Source: Svornostia sp051306365 (lineage in GTDB: Bacteria; Actinomycetota; Thermoleophilia; Solirubrobacterales; Solirubrobacteraceae). Taken from it: a DNA stretch of 28,110 nt. Location: assembly GCA_051306365.1 (NCBI GenBank), contig JBPPNC010000025.1, positions 1 to 28,110 of the forward strand, written 5' to 3'. Shown piece by piece: positions 1-7,800 of the stretch (positions are counted from its first letter, which is position 1; each line of letters opens with the position of its first letter). A program made the translations under genes and the position numbers. Under the pieces are notes generated by a model. That model made no database searches and was not told the DNA's origin. It saw only the letters and a program-made list of their open reading frames with translations.

Positions 1-82
1 GGGCGTCATCGTGCTGCCCGTCCTCGAGCTGCTCGACCGCTACGACCCACTGCCTCCGCCCAGCCGCGCCGCGCTGGCCTAG
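1..82 (+). CDS. C-terminal end of an unidentified protein (5' truncated)
   Basis: An open frame enters from the left edge (codons from position 2) and ends at TAG 80-82. The visible 26 residues begin GVIVLPVLELLDRYDPLPP and end SRAALA. The start is hydrophobic and the end is proline-rich, which would suit the last membrane segment and short tail of a membrane protein, but this is too little to assign a family. It is read in the same direction as the next gene, 72 bases downstream. Confidence 0.5.
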   Translation, partial: GVIVLPVLELLDRYDPLPPPSRAALA

Positions 83-87
83 GCGAA

Positions 88-106
88 GGTGCCACAATGA
101 GGCACC
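88..106. other. Short hairpin between the first two genes
   Basis: GGTGCC (88-93) and GGCACC (101-106) form a perfect 6-bp stem with a 7-base loop, just after the stop codon at 82. There is no T-tract after it, so an intrinsic terminator is not clearly supported; it could equally protect a 3' end or be chance in GC-rich DNA. Confidence 0.25.
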
Positions 107-154
107 GCACGATGGTCGGCAGGGTCAATCGACCGACGACGTGCGCCTTTCGTC

Positions 155-1405
155 ATGTCTTCCGACGGCCAGACTCCTGACATCGCCCCCGAGGCCGAGG
201 CCACGCCGCCCGCGCCCGAGCCGGCTGCCGAGCCCGCGGCTGAGGTCACGCCTGCGGAGTCGAGCACACAGGCGGAGCCGACCGCGGACGCCGCACCCGC
301 GGAGGACGCGCCCGGCGCCGAGGCGCCCGCCAGGGAGCCGCAGGGCGACGCTCCGGTTGGCGAAGGCGACGCGAAGAAGCCGTCACTCAGCCAGATCAAG
401 CGGCTGCAGAGCGGGCACGGCCCGAAGCGCCGGCGCAAGCCCAGCGCGGCCCAGCGCCATCGCGGGCTGTTCTTTGCCCGCCTGAACGAATTGCGCCGCG
501 CCGAGCGCGGCGGGCCCGCCGCCGCCGACCCGGCGGAGGCCCCCGCTCCCGAGGAGCAGGTCAGCGCGACGCCCGCGGCCGAGCCCGAGGCCCCCGTCGA
601 GGATGCCACGCCGGAGACCCCGGCCGCGGAAGTGCCGGCCGCCGAAAGCTCCCAGGAGACCCCCGCTGAGCCGGAGGCTGCGCCGGCTCCTGAGGAACCT
701 GCTGCCGAAACCGTCGCCGAGGCGCAGGCCGAGACTCCCGCTGAGCCGGTCGCTGACGCCCCCGCCGCCGAAGCGCCCGCCGACCGGCCGTCCGAGGCGC
801 CTGCGGCCCAGGCCCGTTCTGCGCGCACGCCTCCGCCGCCGCTCGAGGGCATCGCCATCGCCCGCGTGCAGGCGGCCATCAGCCGCGTCGGCGGCCCCGA
901 CGCCATCAAGGAAGCACTCGCGCCCCAGCAGGACGCCAACGGCCAGCCCCTGAAGTGGGCCGCCGTGTGCGCGGAGAAGTCCATCGGGCTGAAGCCCGGT
1001 GACCCCGTCTTCCAGGCCTGGCTGCGTCTGGCGGCCACGCCGGTCCGCGAGGTCAAGGGGCAGCTACGCGCCCTCACCGGCGAGGAGGACCGCGAACGCG
1101 GTCGCGGCCGGGGTGGACGCAGTGGTGAGCGCGGCGGTGGCGGCCGTCGTGAAGGTCGTGGTGGCGGCGGGCGCCGTGACGGCGGCCCTCAGGGCGGGCG
1201 CGGTCCCGGCCGCGCGCCCCGCAGCGATCGTCCGGCGAGCGCCGAGGAACTGCGCGCCATGGGCCGTGACGGCTCGCTGTCGTCGAAGGTCCGCATCGTC
1301 GCGGACAAGGACGACGAGAAGCGCGAGCGCGAGAAGGCCCGCAAGGCCGCCAAGGAGGCCAAGCGTCAGGCCGAGCGCGAGCGTCTCTCCCGTCTGGGCT
1401 ACTGA
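155..1405 (+). CDS. Low-complexity Ala/Pro/Glu protein with RGG-box tail, possible RNA-binding protein
   Basis: A 416-residue protein that I cannot place in a named family. Residues about 1-70 and 115-225 are acidic Ala/Pro/Glu-rich repeats, probably disordered. Residues about 72-115 hold a basic patch (GPKRRRKPSAAQRHR) and then FFARLNELRRAE. Residues about 227-310 look folded (IAIARVQAAISRVGGPDAIK, LKWAAVCAEKSIGL). Residues about 311-352 are an RGG/RGR-rich stretch such as GRGRGGRSGERGGGG, the kind of sequence that binds RNA in many proteins. The last 40 residues are Lys/Arg/Glu-rich and probably helical. The gene ends 25 bases before hflX in the same direction. A role in RNA or ribosome biology is an inference from the RGG stretch and this neighbour. 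No good ribosome-binding site precedes ATG 155, so the start is moderately sure. GC-rich repeats also open long false frames on the other strand. Confidence 0.75.
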   Translation: MSSDGQTPDIAPEAEATPPAPEPAAEPAAEVTPAESSTQAEPTADAAPAEDAPGAEAPAREPQGDAPVGEGDAKKPSLSQIKRLQSGHGPKRRRKPSAAQRHRGLFFARLNELRRAERGGPAAADPAEAPAPEEQVSATPAAEPEAPVEDATPETPAAEVPAAESSQETPAEPEAAPAPEEPAAETVAEAQAETPAEPVADAPAAEAPADRPSEAPAAQARSARTPPPPLEGIAIARVQAAISRVGGPDAIKEALAPQQDANGQPLKWAAVCAEKSIGLKPGDPVFQAWLRLAATPVREVKGQLRALTGEEDRERGRGRGGRSGERGGGGRREGRGGGGRRDGGPQGGRGPGRAPRSDRPASAEELRAMGRDGSLSSKVRIVADKDDEKREREKARKAAKEAKRQAERERLSRLGY

Positions 1406-1417
1406 GGACGACCTCCC

Positions 1418-1423
1418 TAGACT
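1418..1423 (+). promoter_or_regulatory. -10 box for leaderless hflX
   Basis: TAGACT lies 7 bases before GTG 1431, the spacing expected if transcription starts at the first base of the start codon. No clear -35 box is seen. Confidence 0.5.
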
Positions 1424-1430
1424 CGTACCG

Positions 1431-2759
1431 GTGCAGCGTTCACGCACCGGTCGCACTGACACTCCACGGAGCAGCAGCTCCACCGTCCCCGAAGGGCGCG
1501 CGAAGCAGCGCGCGTTCTGCATCGCGGTCTTGCCCGACGGCGACGACCTCTCCGAGTTGAAGGAGCTCCTGCGCACCGCGCGGGTCGCAGTCGCCGGCGA
1601 ATCGGTGCAACACCGCGAGATGCCGCACCCGCGCACGTATCTCGGCAGCGGCAAGCTCGAAGAGGTCAGGGAGCAGGCGACGGCTGCGGACGCGAACGTC
1701 ATCGTCTGCGACGACGAGCTGAGCCCCAGCCAGGAACGCAACCTGGAAGAGGCCTTGAAGCTGCCGGTCATCGACCGGACCGAGCTCATCCTCGACATCT
1801 TCGCCGGGCACGCGAACTCCGCGGAGGGCAAGCTCCAGGTCGAGCTCGCGCAGCTCGAGTACAACCTCGCGCGCATGCGCGGCCTGTGGACCCACCTCGA
1901 CCGACTCGGCGTCGGCGGCGTCGGCACGCGCGGACCGGGTGAGACGCAGATCGAGACGGACCGCCGCCTGGCGCGCAACCGGATCACGGCGCTGAAGCGG
2001 CGGCTGGAGGAGGTCAAGGGCTCACGGCGGACCATGCGCGCCGAGCGCGAGCGCGCGCATCTCCCGCAGGTCGCCCTGGCCGGGTACACGAACGCCGGCA
2101 AGAGCACGCTGCTGAACCGCCTCACGGGGGCGGAGGTCGGCGTCCGGGATCGCCTGTTCCACACGCTTGACCCAACGACCCGCACGATGGAGCTGCACGG
2201 ACGGGCGTACCTGCTCAGCGACACCGTCGGCTTCATCCGCAAGCTTCCGCATCAGCTCGTCGAGGCGTTCGGCGCCACCCTGGACGAGACGCGCCTCGCC
2301 GACCTCATCCTCCATGTCGTCGACGCCTCTGCGCCCGAAGATGAGATGGCGAGCATGATGCGCGCCGTCGACGAGGTCCTGGAGGACATCGGCGCCGGCG
2401 ACAACCCACGGGTCCTCGTGCTCAACAAGGCCGATGCGATCGACGACGACCGCCGGCAGGAGCTGCTTCTGCGCCACCGCGACGGGGTGCTCGTCTCCGC
2501 CGCCACGGGCGAGGGGCTCGAACAACTCGGCGAGCGGATCGAGCAGGAGTTCCGGCGCCGACTGCGCGCTGTCGACGTCCTGCTGCCCTACGCCGAGGGC
2601 GCCCGTCTGGCAGAACTGCACGAGGTTGCCGGTGACGACCTGCGCCGCGAGGACACGCCGGCCGGCGTGCGCGTCAGCGCACGCGTGCCCGCCGCGCTCG
2701 CCGAGCGCCTCCAGCCGTTCGCCGTCGGCGCGAACGGCGCCAACAGCAGCGGCGCGTAG
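1431..2759 (+). CDS. hflX: GTPase HflX
   Basis: HflX is a translation-factor-like GTPase that binds the 50S subunit and splits stalled or heat-damaged ribosomes. The 442-residue product has the HflX N-terminal domain (HPRTYLGSGKLEEVR near 66-80), the conserved linker GTRGPGETQIETDRRLARNR near 165-184, and a GTPase domain with G1 GYTNAGKST (218-226), G3 DTVGF (264-268), G4 NKAD (332-335) and an SAA G5-type motif near 356. Length is normal for the family. The open frame extends much further upstream but there it overlaps the previous gene; GTG 1431 is chosen because the HflX homology begins soon after it and a TAGACT -10 box lies 7 bases before it. It converges on the YCII-like gene with 6 bases between the stops. 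Confidence 0.93.
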   Translation: MQRSRTGRTDTPRSSSSTVPEGRAKQRAFCIAVLPDGDDLSELKELLRTARVAVAGESVQHREMPHPRTYLGSGKLEEVREQATAADANVIVCDDELSPSQERNLEEALKLPVIDRTELILDIFAGHANSAEGKLQVELAQLEYNLARMRGLWTHLDRLGVGGVGTRGPGETQIETDRRLARNRITALKRRLEEVKGSRRTMRAERERAHLPQVALAGYTNAGKSTLLNRLTGAEVGVRDRLFHTLDPTTRTMELHGRAYLLSDTVGFIRKLPHQLVEAFGATLDETRLADLILHVVDASAPEDEMASMMRAVDEVLEDIGAGDNPRVLVLNKADAIDDDRRQELLLRHRDGVLVSAATGEGLEQLGERIEQEFRRRLRAVDVLLPYAEGARLAELHEVAGDDLRREDTPAGVRVSARVPAALAERLQPFAVGANGANSSGA

Positions 2760-2765
2760 CGGGCC

Positions 2766-3050
2766 TCAGGCGCCCGCCACCACCGTCCAGGGCTGGACGG
2801 CATGGCCGGTGACCAGGCCGCCCGTGACGTACGGATCGGCGGCGACGAACGCGGCGATCGCAGCCTCGGTCGCCTCCGCCCACACGAAGAGCGCGCCGGT
2901 CGGCGGATCCCCGACCGCGCCGGCGGACAGCAGGCGGCCGGCCTCCACCTCCCGCGCGATACTCGCCAGGTGCTCCTCGCGCAGCGGGCCGCGCTTCTCG
3001 AGGACGTCGTCGACGTAGTCGTACGTCAGCACCAGCCGCGCGACCGGCAT
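2766..3050 (-). CDS. YCII-related (YciI-like) protein
   Basis: A 94-residue protein starting MPVARLVLTYDYV and matching the small ferredoxin-like YCII family in length and layout: an N-terminal strand, a helix with REEHLASIAREVEAG, then GRLLSAGAVGDPPTGALFVW and a C-terminal strand ending WTVV. His27 and Asp48 could correspond to the conserved His/Asp pair of this family. YciI-like proteins are small putative enzymes with no firm cellular role in most bacteria. Its ATG shares one base with the stop codon of the upstream MazG-like gene (TGATG), so the two are probably translationally coupled. Confidence 0.8.
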   Translation of the reverse strand: MPVARLVLTYDYVDDVLEKRGPLREEHLASIAREVEAGRLLSAGAVGDPPTGALFVWAEATEAAIAAFVAADPYVTGGLVTGHAVQPWTVVAGA

Positions 3051-3382
3051 CAGCGATCGTCCCCGCTACCGGTCAGGACGCCGCGCTCCTGGCGTGAACG
3101 GAGCTTGGCGAGGTTCGCCGCGGCGATGTCCTCGAGCCCGAGCCCGGCCTCGGTGGCGATCTGGGCCGCATACCAGAGCACATCGCCGAGCTCGTGGGCG
3201 ATGGCTGCCCGCCGATCGTCGCTGAGGATCCCCGCGTCATCGCGGACCATCTTCTTGACCTTCTCCGCGACCTCGCCCGCCTCGCCGCACAGCCCGAGGG
3301 TGGGGTAGAGGAGGTTGTCGCCCGCGTCCGGATAGACGGCGGTCGCGCGCGAGTCGCGCTGGTAGTCGGCGAAGGTCGTCAT
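3050..3382 (-). CDS. MazG-like nucleotide pyrophosphohydrolase
   Basis: A 110-residue all-alpha NTP pyrophosphohydrolase of the single-domain MazG type. It carries the metal-binding pattern GEAGEVAEKVKK (33-44) followed by HELGDVLWYAAQ (63-74), that is, the E..E and E..D motifs holding Mg2+ in this superfamily. Such proteins hydrolyse nucleoside triphosphates to the monophosphate and pyrophosphate, often as house-cleaning of non-canonical nucleotides; the substrate here is unknown. The start is ATG 3382, with TAGCCT 7 bases upstream suggesting a leaderless transcript. It is first in a two-gene unit with the YCII-like gene. Confidence 0.88.
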   Translation of the reverse strand: MTTFADYQRDSRATAVYPDAGDNLLYPTLGLCGEAGEVAEKVKKMVRDDAGILSDDRRAAIAHELGDVLWYAAQIATEAGLGLEDIAAANLAKLRSRQERGVLTGSGDDR

Positions 3383-3389
3383 CGCCGCG

Positions 3390-3395
3390 AGGCTA
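3390..3395 (-). promoter_or_regulatory. -10 box for the MazG-like/YCII unit
   Basis: On the minus strand TAGCCT (3395-3390) ends 7 bases before ATG 3382, consistent with transcription starting at the initiation codon. Confidence 0.5.
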
Positions 3396-3437
3396 CGCGA
3401 CCCGCCCGACCGATGCCGGCCGAGCGGGTCGACTGCG

Positions 3438-4421
3438 TCAGCCCGTGACGAGGTTGAACTGCTGCAGGTACCCGGCCGCGGCCTGCTGCGGCGTCTCCTT
3501 GTCGAGATCCACGCGGGCGTTGAGTTCCTGCATGACCTCGGCGTTGAGGTTCTCGTTGACCCTCTCGATCGTCGCCTCGAGATCCGGGCCGGCCTCCTGG
3601 ACGGTCTCGTCGCGCATGAGGAACGTCGAGTTGTACGGCGGGAACATGTCCTTGTCGTCCTTCAGCAGGACGAACCCGTCGCGCTTGTTCTGCGGATCCG
3701 TCGTGAACACGATCGACACGTCGGCGTCACCGCTCTTGAGCACCTCGTGGCGCTGCGCGATGTCGACGGGCGTGAACTTGCCGAAGTCCAGGCCGTACAC
3801 CTCCTCGAGGCCCAGGAGGCAGTCGCGGCGCTGGCGGCACTCGGGCGAGCCGTACAGCGTGAGGTCCCCCTCCTGGCCCTTGAGGTCGCTGATGTTCTCA
3901 AGGCCGAGCTTGTCGACGGTCTCCTTCGTCACCGCCACCTCGTTCGAGGACGTGAACGGCGTGGGCGGGAACGCGGTGATGCCGTCCTTGGCGAAGTCCG
4001 CCCGGACCTGGTCGTACGCGGCGGCCGGGTCGGTCGGCAGCTTGTCGGCCGGGACCTCGAAGAACGACAGCAGCGCGGTGCCGGTGTACTCCGGGTAGCC
4101 GTCGATCTGCCCATCCTCCAGCGCCTTCAGCGCCGTCTTCTCGTCGCCGAGGTTCAGCTCGGTGTCCACCGTGTACCCGGCGGCCTCCAGGGCCTGCGCG
4201 TAGATCTCGCCGAGCACCTTCTGCTCGGTGAAGTTCTTCGAGCCGACCGTGATCTCGGTCTTGGCGTTGTCGGGGTTGTTCGTGATCCCGGTGCTCTCCG
4301 CCTGCGTGACGGTGGTCTCCGAGGAGCCGCTCTCATCGTCGTCCCCGCACGCGGCGACGCCGAGGGGCAGCGCGAGCGCGGCGAGCACGAGCAGCAGCAC
4401 CCTGAGGCGTGAGGTGGTCAT
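3438..4421 (-). CDS. Osmoprotectant ABC transporter substrate-binding lipoprotein
   Basis: A 327-residue receptor of the OpuCC/OsmF (OpuAC) type that would bind glycine betaine, choline, carnitine or a related compatible solute outside the membrane. The N-terminus has a lipoprotein signal: basic start, hydrophobic stretch, then VAAC with Cys25 as the lipidated residue, followed by acidic GDDDE. The mature part has family motifs such as ITVGSKNFTEQKVLGEIYAQ and GYPEYTGTALL near the start and FPPYNSTFLMRDE near the end. ATG 4421 overlaps the stop of the upstream permease by four bases (ATGA), making it the last gene of the operon. The ligand cannot be told from sequence alone. Confidence 0.9.
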   Translation of the reverse strand: MTTSRLRVLLLVLAALALPLGVAACGDDDESGSSETTVTQAESTGITNNPDNAKTEITVGSKNFTEQKVLGEIYAQALEAAGYTVDTELNLGDEKTALKALEDGQIDGYPEYTGTALLSFFEVPADKLPTDPAAAYDQVRADFAKDGITAFPPTPFTSSNEVAVTKETVDKLGLENISDLKGQEGDLTLYGSPECRQRRDCLLGLEEVYGLDFGKFTPVDIAQRHEVLKSGDADVSIVFTTDPQNKRDGFVLLKDDKDMFPPYNSTFLMRDETVQEAGPDLEATIERVNENLNAEVMQELNARVDLDKETPQQAAAGYLQQFNLVTG

Positions 4422-5182
4422 GGTGTGGTCGGAACCCTCCTGTTGATGACGTTCAGTCGGCGGCGCTGGGTGCCGCGGGAAAGCTTCAGGCCGGCGGGCG
4501 TGACGGCGCGCTGGGCCAGGACGAAGAGCAGCTCGGTCGCGATGGCGACGAGCGCGACGAGCATCGCGGCGCCGATGCGGCCCTCGTCGCCGTACACGCC
4601 GGCGTTGATGATCGGGTCGCCGAGCGTCGTCGCGTAGCCCGCGAGCGGCGCGATCGTAGCGGTGGCGACGACGTTGACCGCGGATACCCGGACGCCGGCC
4701 ATGATGAGCGGGAGGGCAAGGGGCAGCTCGACCGACCAGATGAGGCGGCCCGCGCCCATGCCCATCCCGCGCCCGGCGTCCACGATCTCGCGCTCGACCT
4801 CGCGCATCCCGACGTACGTGTTCGTGAGGATCGGCGGGATCGCAAGCAGCGCGAGGGCGAGCATCACGTTGACGAACCCGGCGCCGAACCAGGCGAAGAA
4901 GACGAAGATCAGCGCGATGCTGGGCACCGCCCGGCCGATGTTCGCGACGCTGACCGTAAGGAAGCCGCCCCGACCCGTGTGGCCCAGGACCAGGCCCAGC
5001 GGCAGGGCCACGGCACACGCGGCGACCATCGCGGCGAAGGACAGCTTCAGGTGACCCCACAGGAGCTCCCAGGTCTGCCCGAGTCCCCCGACATCAGCGC
5101 CGCCGCGCCCCTGGCGCTCGCGCACCAGGAAGTCCACGCCGTCGCCGAACGAGCCGAGGGCTGCCAGCGTCGTCGCCGTCAC
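4418..5182 (-). CDS. Osmoprotectant ABC transporter permease (second)
   Basis: A 254-residue inner-membrane permease of the OpuCB/OpuCD type with about five or six membrane helices. It has the cytoplasmic EAA-like loop REVEREIVDAGRGMGMGAGR that docks on the ATPase, followed by LIWSVELPLALPLIMAGVR. GTG 5182 is chosen because it overlaps the stop of the other permease as GTGA and gives a normal family length; the frame is open much further upstream, but there it lies over the neighbouring genes. The C-terminus is basic and ends at a stop overlapping the receptor start. Confidence 0.9.
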   Translation of the reverse strand: MTATTLAALGSFGDGVDFLVRERQGRGGADVGGLGQTWELLWGHLKLSFAAMVAACAVALPLGLVLGHTGRGGFLTVSVANIGRAVPSIALIFVFFAWFGAGFVNVMLALALLAIPPILTNTYVGMREVEREIVDAGRGMGMGAGRLIWSVELPLALPLIMAGVRVSAVNVVATATIAPLAGYATTLGDPIINAGVYGDEGRIGAAMLVALVAIATELLFVLAQRAVTPAGLKLSRGTQRRRLNVINRRVPTTP

Positions 5183-5898
5183 GTCGCGGCCCTCGCACGC
5201 GTCCACGGCGTCATGAGGCGCTGCGCGAACAGGATGAGGAGATCGAGGGCGGTGGCGAGCAGCACGCAGAGCCCGCCCGCGACGAGCACGTTGCTCTTGA
5301 ACGCCTTGTCGGCCTCCAGCGGCTCGCCCAGGCCGCCCGCGCCCGCGAAGAACGCGAGCGCTGCGAGCCCCACGGTGGTGGTCGTCGCGATGCGCAGGCC
5401 GGCCATGATCGCCGGCAGCGCGAGCGGCACCTCGACGCTCCAGAGGAGCTGCCGCGGGGTCAGGCCCATGCCGCGCCCGGCGTCGCGTGCCTCGTCGGGG
5501 ACCGCGTCGAGCCCTTCGAGCACGTTGCGGAAGAGGATGAGCAGCGTGTACGCGGTGAGCGCGACGATCGCCGTGAGCGCACCCCGGCCCGTGATCGGGA
5601 GCAGGAGAAAGAACGCTGCGACGCTCGGGATCGTGTAGAGGATCCCCGTGACGTTCGCGATCGGCGCGATGAGCCAGCGGCGCCGGTAGGCGAGCACGGC
5701 GAGCGGGAACGCGACGAGCAGGCCGCACGCGACCGACGCCACGACGAGCCAGACGTGCTCGAGGAACGGGTCGACGTAGCGGTCGAGGTTGTCGGCGATC
5801 CAGTCCGGGCACACGCCGTTGTTCGATACGCAGTCCGCGTCGGTCGCCGACCGGTCGCGGAAGAACCCCTCGTACTGGGCGGACCCGGGCGTCGTCAT
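5179..5898 (-). CDS. Osmoprotectant ABC transporter permease (first)
   Basis: A 239-residue permease paralogous to its neighbour. The first 45 residues are a hydrophilic extension (DADCVSNNGVCPDWIADNL) containing two cysteines that might pair outside the membrane. Membrane helices follow from about residue 46, then the EAA-like loop DEARDAGRGMGLTPRQLLW and VEVPLALPAIMAGLR. It starts at ATG 5898, overlapping the ATPase stop by four bases (ATGA), and ends overlapping the second permease by four bases. With two different permeases the transporter is probably a heterodimer in the membrane. Confidence 0.9.
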   Translation of the reverse strand: MTTPGSAQYEGFFRDRSATDADCVSNNGVCPDWIADNLDRYVDPFLEHVWLVVASVACGLLVAFPLAVLAYRRRWLIAPIANVTGILYTIPSVAAFFLLLPITGRGALTAIVALTAYTLLILFRNVLEGLDAVPDEARDAGRGMGLTPRQLLWSVEVPLALPAIMAGLRIATTTTVGLAALAFFAGAGGLGEPLEADKAFKSNVLVAGGLCVLLATALDLLILFAQRLMTPWTRARAAT

Positions 5899-7007
5899 AC
5901 CGGCTCCTCGCGCTGGACGACGTCGTGGATGAGGTCGATCGAGATGACGCCGGTGACGGCACCGGAGGAGTCGACGACCGCCCCGTACTGCACGTCGCTC
6001 TGCAGGAGACCGGACAGCGCATCACGCAGCGTGTCGTCCTCCTCGACGCAGTGCACGGCACCGTCCGTGCCCCAGCGCAGCGGGCGACCGGCCGCGTCGA
6101 CGACGAGGTCGTAGGCGACGTCCGGATCATCGGACGTGAGAACGGGCGTGCCGTCCTCACGGATGAGCGGCGCACGGTGCAGGGCGACGTCGCGCACCCG
6201 CTGCAGCGCGAGGCGCTTGAGCGCGCGGTCGGCGCCGACGAACTCGCGGACGAAGTCGTCTGCCGGGTGCGCAAGGAGCTCGGCCGGCGTGGCGTACTGC
6301 GCGAGTCGCCCGCCCTCCCGCATCACGGCGATCCTGTCGCCCATCTTGATCGCCTCGTCGATGTCGTGCGTGACGAAGACGATCGTCTTGCGCAGTCGGG
6401 CTTGAAGCCGCAGGAACTCATTCTGCAGACGGTCGCGATTGATGGGGTCGATCGCCCCGAACGGCTCGTCCATGAGCATGAGCGGCGGGTCGACCGCCAG
6501 CGCGCGTGCGACCCCCACCCGCTGGCGCTGGCCGCCGGAGAGCTGGGCCGGATACCGCCCGCCGATCTCCGTCCCGAGACCCGTCAGCTCCAGAAGCTCG
6601 TCGACCCGCGCGGCGACCCGCGCGCGGTCCCATCCGAGCAGCCGCGGCACGGTCGCGACGTTCTCCGCGATCGTCCGGTGGGGGAAGAGGCCGATCTGCT
6701 GGATGACGTATCCGACGTGACGGCGCAGCTCGGCCTCTTGACGGTCACGCACCGAGCGGCCGCCGAGCAGGATGTCGCCGTCGGTGATCTCGATCATGCG
6801 GTTGACCATCCGCATCGCCGTCGTCTTGCCGCAGCCGGACGGGCCGACGAGCACGCAGATCTCACCCGCCGGCACCGCGAGCGAGAGGGCGTCGACCGCG
6901 GACGCTGCGCTGCCGGGGTACCGCTTGGTGGCAGCCCGGAACTCGAGCGGCTCCGCGGAGGCGGAGGGCTGTGGCCCCACAGGCTGGGCGGTGTCGGCGG
7001 GAGTCAC
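5895..7007 (-). CDS. Osmoprotectant ABC transporter ATP-binding protein with CBS region
   Basis: A 370-residue ATPase of the OpuCA/ProV type. Walker A GPSGCGKT is at 55-62, the Q-loop IQQ near 102, signature LSGGQ at 156-160, Walker B LMLMDE at 176-181 and the switch His at 214. The FVTHDIDEAIKMGDRIAVM segment is typical of betaine importers. The C-terminal part (about 260-368) has the look of paired CBS modules, ending GAVTGVISIDLIHDVV; in OpuA-type transporters CBS modules sense ionic strength, so osmotic gating is plausible here. It is the first gene of the operon. GTG 7007 is the start, 43 bases after the gatD stop, with no strong ribosome-binding site. Confidence 0.92.
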   Translation of the reverse strand: MTPADTAQPVGPQPSASAEPLEFRAATKRYPGSAASAVDALSLAVPAGEICVLVGPSGCGKTTAMRMVNRMIEITDGDILLGGRSVRDRQEAELRRHVGYVIQQIGLFPHRTIAENVATVPRLLGWDRARVAARVDELLELTGLGTEIGGRYPAQLSGGQRQRVGVARALAVDPPLMLMDEPFGAIDPINRDRLQNEFLRLQARLRKTIVFVTHDIDEAIKMGDRIAVMREGGRLAQYATPAELLAHPADDFVREFVGADRALKRLALQRVRDVALHRAPLIREDGTPVLTSDDPDVAYDLVVDAAGRPLRWGTDGAVHCVEEDDTLRDALSGLLQSDVQYGAVVDSSGAVTGVISIDLIHDVVQREEPV

Positions 7008-7014
7008 GAGACGG

Positions 7015-7039
7015 TCGCCGGAGGGGTGGCGCCCGGCGA
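7015..7039 (-). other. Hairpin in the leader before the osmoprotectant operon
   Basis: TCGCCGG (7015-7021) pairs with CCGGCGA (7033-7039), a perfect 7-bp GC-rich stem with an 11-base loop. It lies between gatD and the ATPase gene. No T-tract follows on the minus strand. It may be a weak terminator for the gatD operon or a 5'-leader structure. Confidence 0.3.
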
Positions 7040-7047
7040 AGGGGCGG

Positions 7048-7053
7048 AGTCTA
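7048..7053 (-). promoter_or_regulatory. Possible -10 box for the osmoprotectant operon
   Basis: Minus-strand TAGACT (7053-7048) includes the TAG stop codon of gatD. It would start a transcript near 7041 with a leader of about 34 bases that contains the hairpin. TAGACT also precedes two other starts in this window. Confidence 0.35.
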
Positions 7054-7800
7054 GTTCGCCCGACCGGACGCCGGGACGCCCGCTGCGCCCCGCGCCGATG
7101 CGTGCGCGGCAGCCTCGAACCGGTCGTCGAGCGGGGCCAGTTCCGCGCCGGTTGCCCGCCCGATGAGCCAGTCGGCGAACCACGTGTTCTTCGGCAGCAG
7201 CGGGCCGTGGAGGTACGTCCCGATCACGCCGTCGCGTCGCACGCCCTCCTCGCCGGACCGCCCGTCGTTGCCGTGCCCGCGCAGGACCTTCCCGAGCGCG
7301 TGCTCGCCGGTACCCAGATGGGTACGCCCGCCGTGGTTCTCAAACCCGGCGAGGACGTGTCGCTCCCCGGCGTCGAGTTCGACCTCGATCGCGACGTTGC
7401 CTATCAGCCGTGGCCCGTCCGACCGCACGGTCCGCAGGTCCACCAGCCCGAGGCCCGGGATCTCCTCATCGCCGAGCTCGTAGACGTGTCCCAGGAGCTG
7501 GAATCCCCCGCAGATCCCGAGGACCAGCGCGCCGCGTTCCGCCGCGGCGCGCAGGGCGTCGCGTTTGGTCTCAACGAGATCGCGGGCGCACAGCACCTGG
7601 TCTCGGTCCTGGCCGCCTCCGAGATAGAAGAGATCGTGGGCATCGGGGTCGACCCGGTCGCCGAAGCCCGCCGGGGTGATCTGCACCTCGATGCCCCGCC
7701 AGGCCGAACGGCGCTCGAGGACCAGGAGGTTGCCCCGGTCGGCGTAGATGTTCATGACGTCCGGATACAGCGAGCAGATGCGCAGGACGGGATCAGGCAC
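7051..7800 (-). CDS. gatD: Lipid II isoglutaminyl synthase, glutaminase subunit GatD
   Basis: A 249-residue class I (CobB/CobQ-like) glutamine amidotransferase. Together with MurT it amidates the D-glutamate of lipid II to D-isoglutamine, with GatD supplying ammonia from glutamine. The N-terminus RICSLYPDVMNIYADRGN is diagnostic of GatD. The nucleophile is Cys97 in LGICGGFQLLG and the catalytic histidine is His198 in GTYLHGPLL; YLGGGQDRDQ near 59-68 is also conserved. GTG 7800 overlaps the stop of the upstream methyltransferase by eight bases. The last 30 residues are Ala/Gly-rich and not conserved. The unusual point is that murT is separated from gatD by a methyltransferase gene. Confidence 0.93.
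   Translation of the reverse strand: MPDPVLRICSLYPDVMNIYADRGNLLVLERRSAWRGIEVQITPAGFGDRVDPDAHDLFYLGGGQDRDQVLCARDLVETKRDALRAAAERGALVLGICGGFQLLGHVYELGDEEIPGLGLVDLRTVRSDGPRLIGNVAIEVELDAGERHVLAGFENHGGRTHLGTGEHALGKVLRGHGNDGRSGEEGVRRDGVIGTYLHGPLLPKNTWFADWLIGRATGAELAPLDDRFEAAAHASARGAAGVPASGRAN

Noticed and set aside
97..179. Small open frame MRHRTMVGR... as a leader peptide before the RGG gene
   Set aside because: It overlaps the ATG 155 gene in another frame, lacks a ribosome-binding site and contains no regulatory codon run.
79..1077. Long open frame on the minus strand opposite the RGG protein gene
   Set aside because: Its Ala/Ser/Gly composition is what the antisense of an Ala/Pro/Glu repeat gives in GC-rich DNA; no family motifs, and the plus-strand gene has a structured C-terminus.
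999..1430. Upstream extension of the hflX frame
   Set aside because: It overlaps the RGG gene, has random Arg/Ala composition and no HflX homology; GTG 1431 has a -10 box at the right distance.
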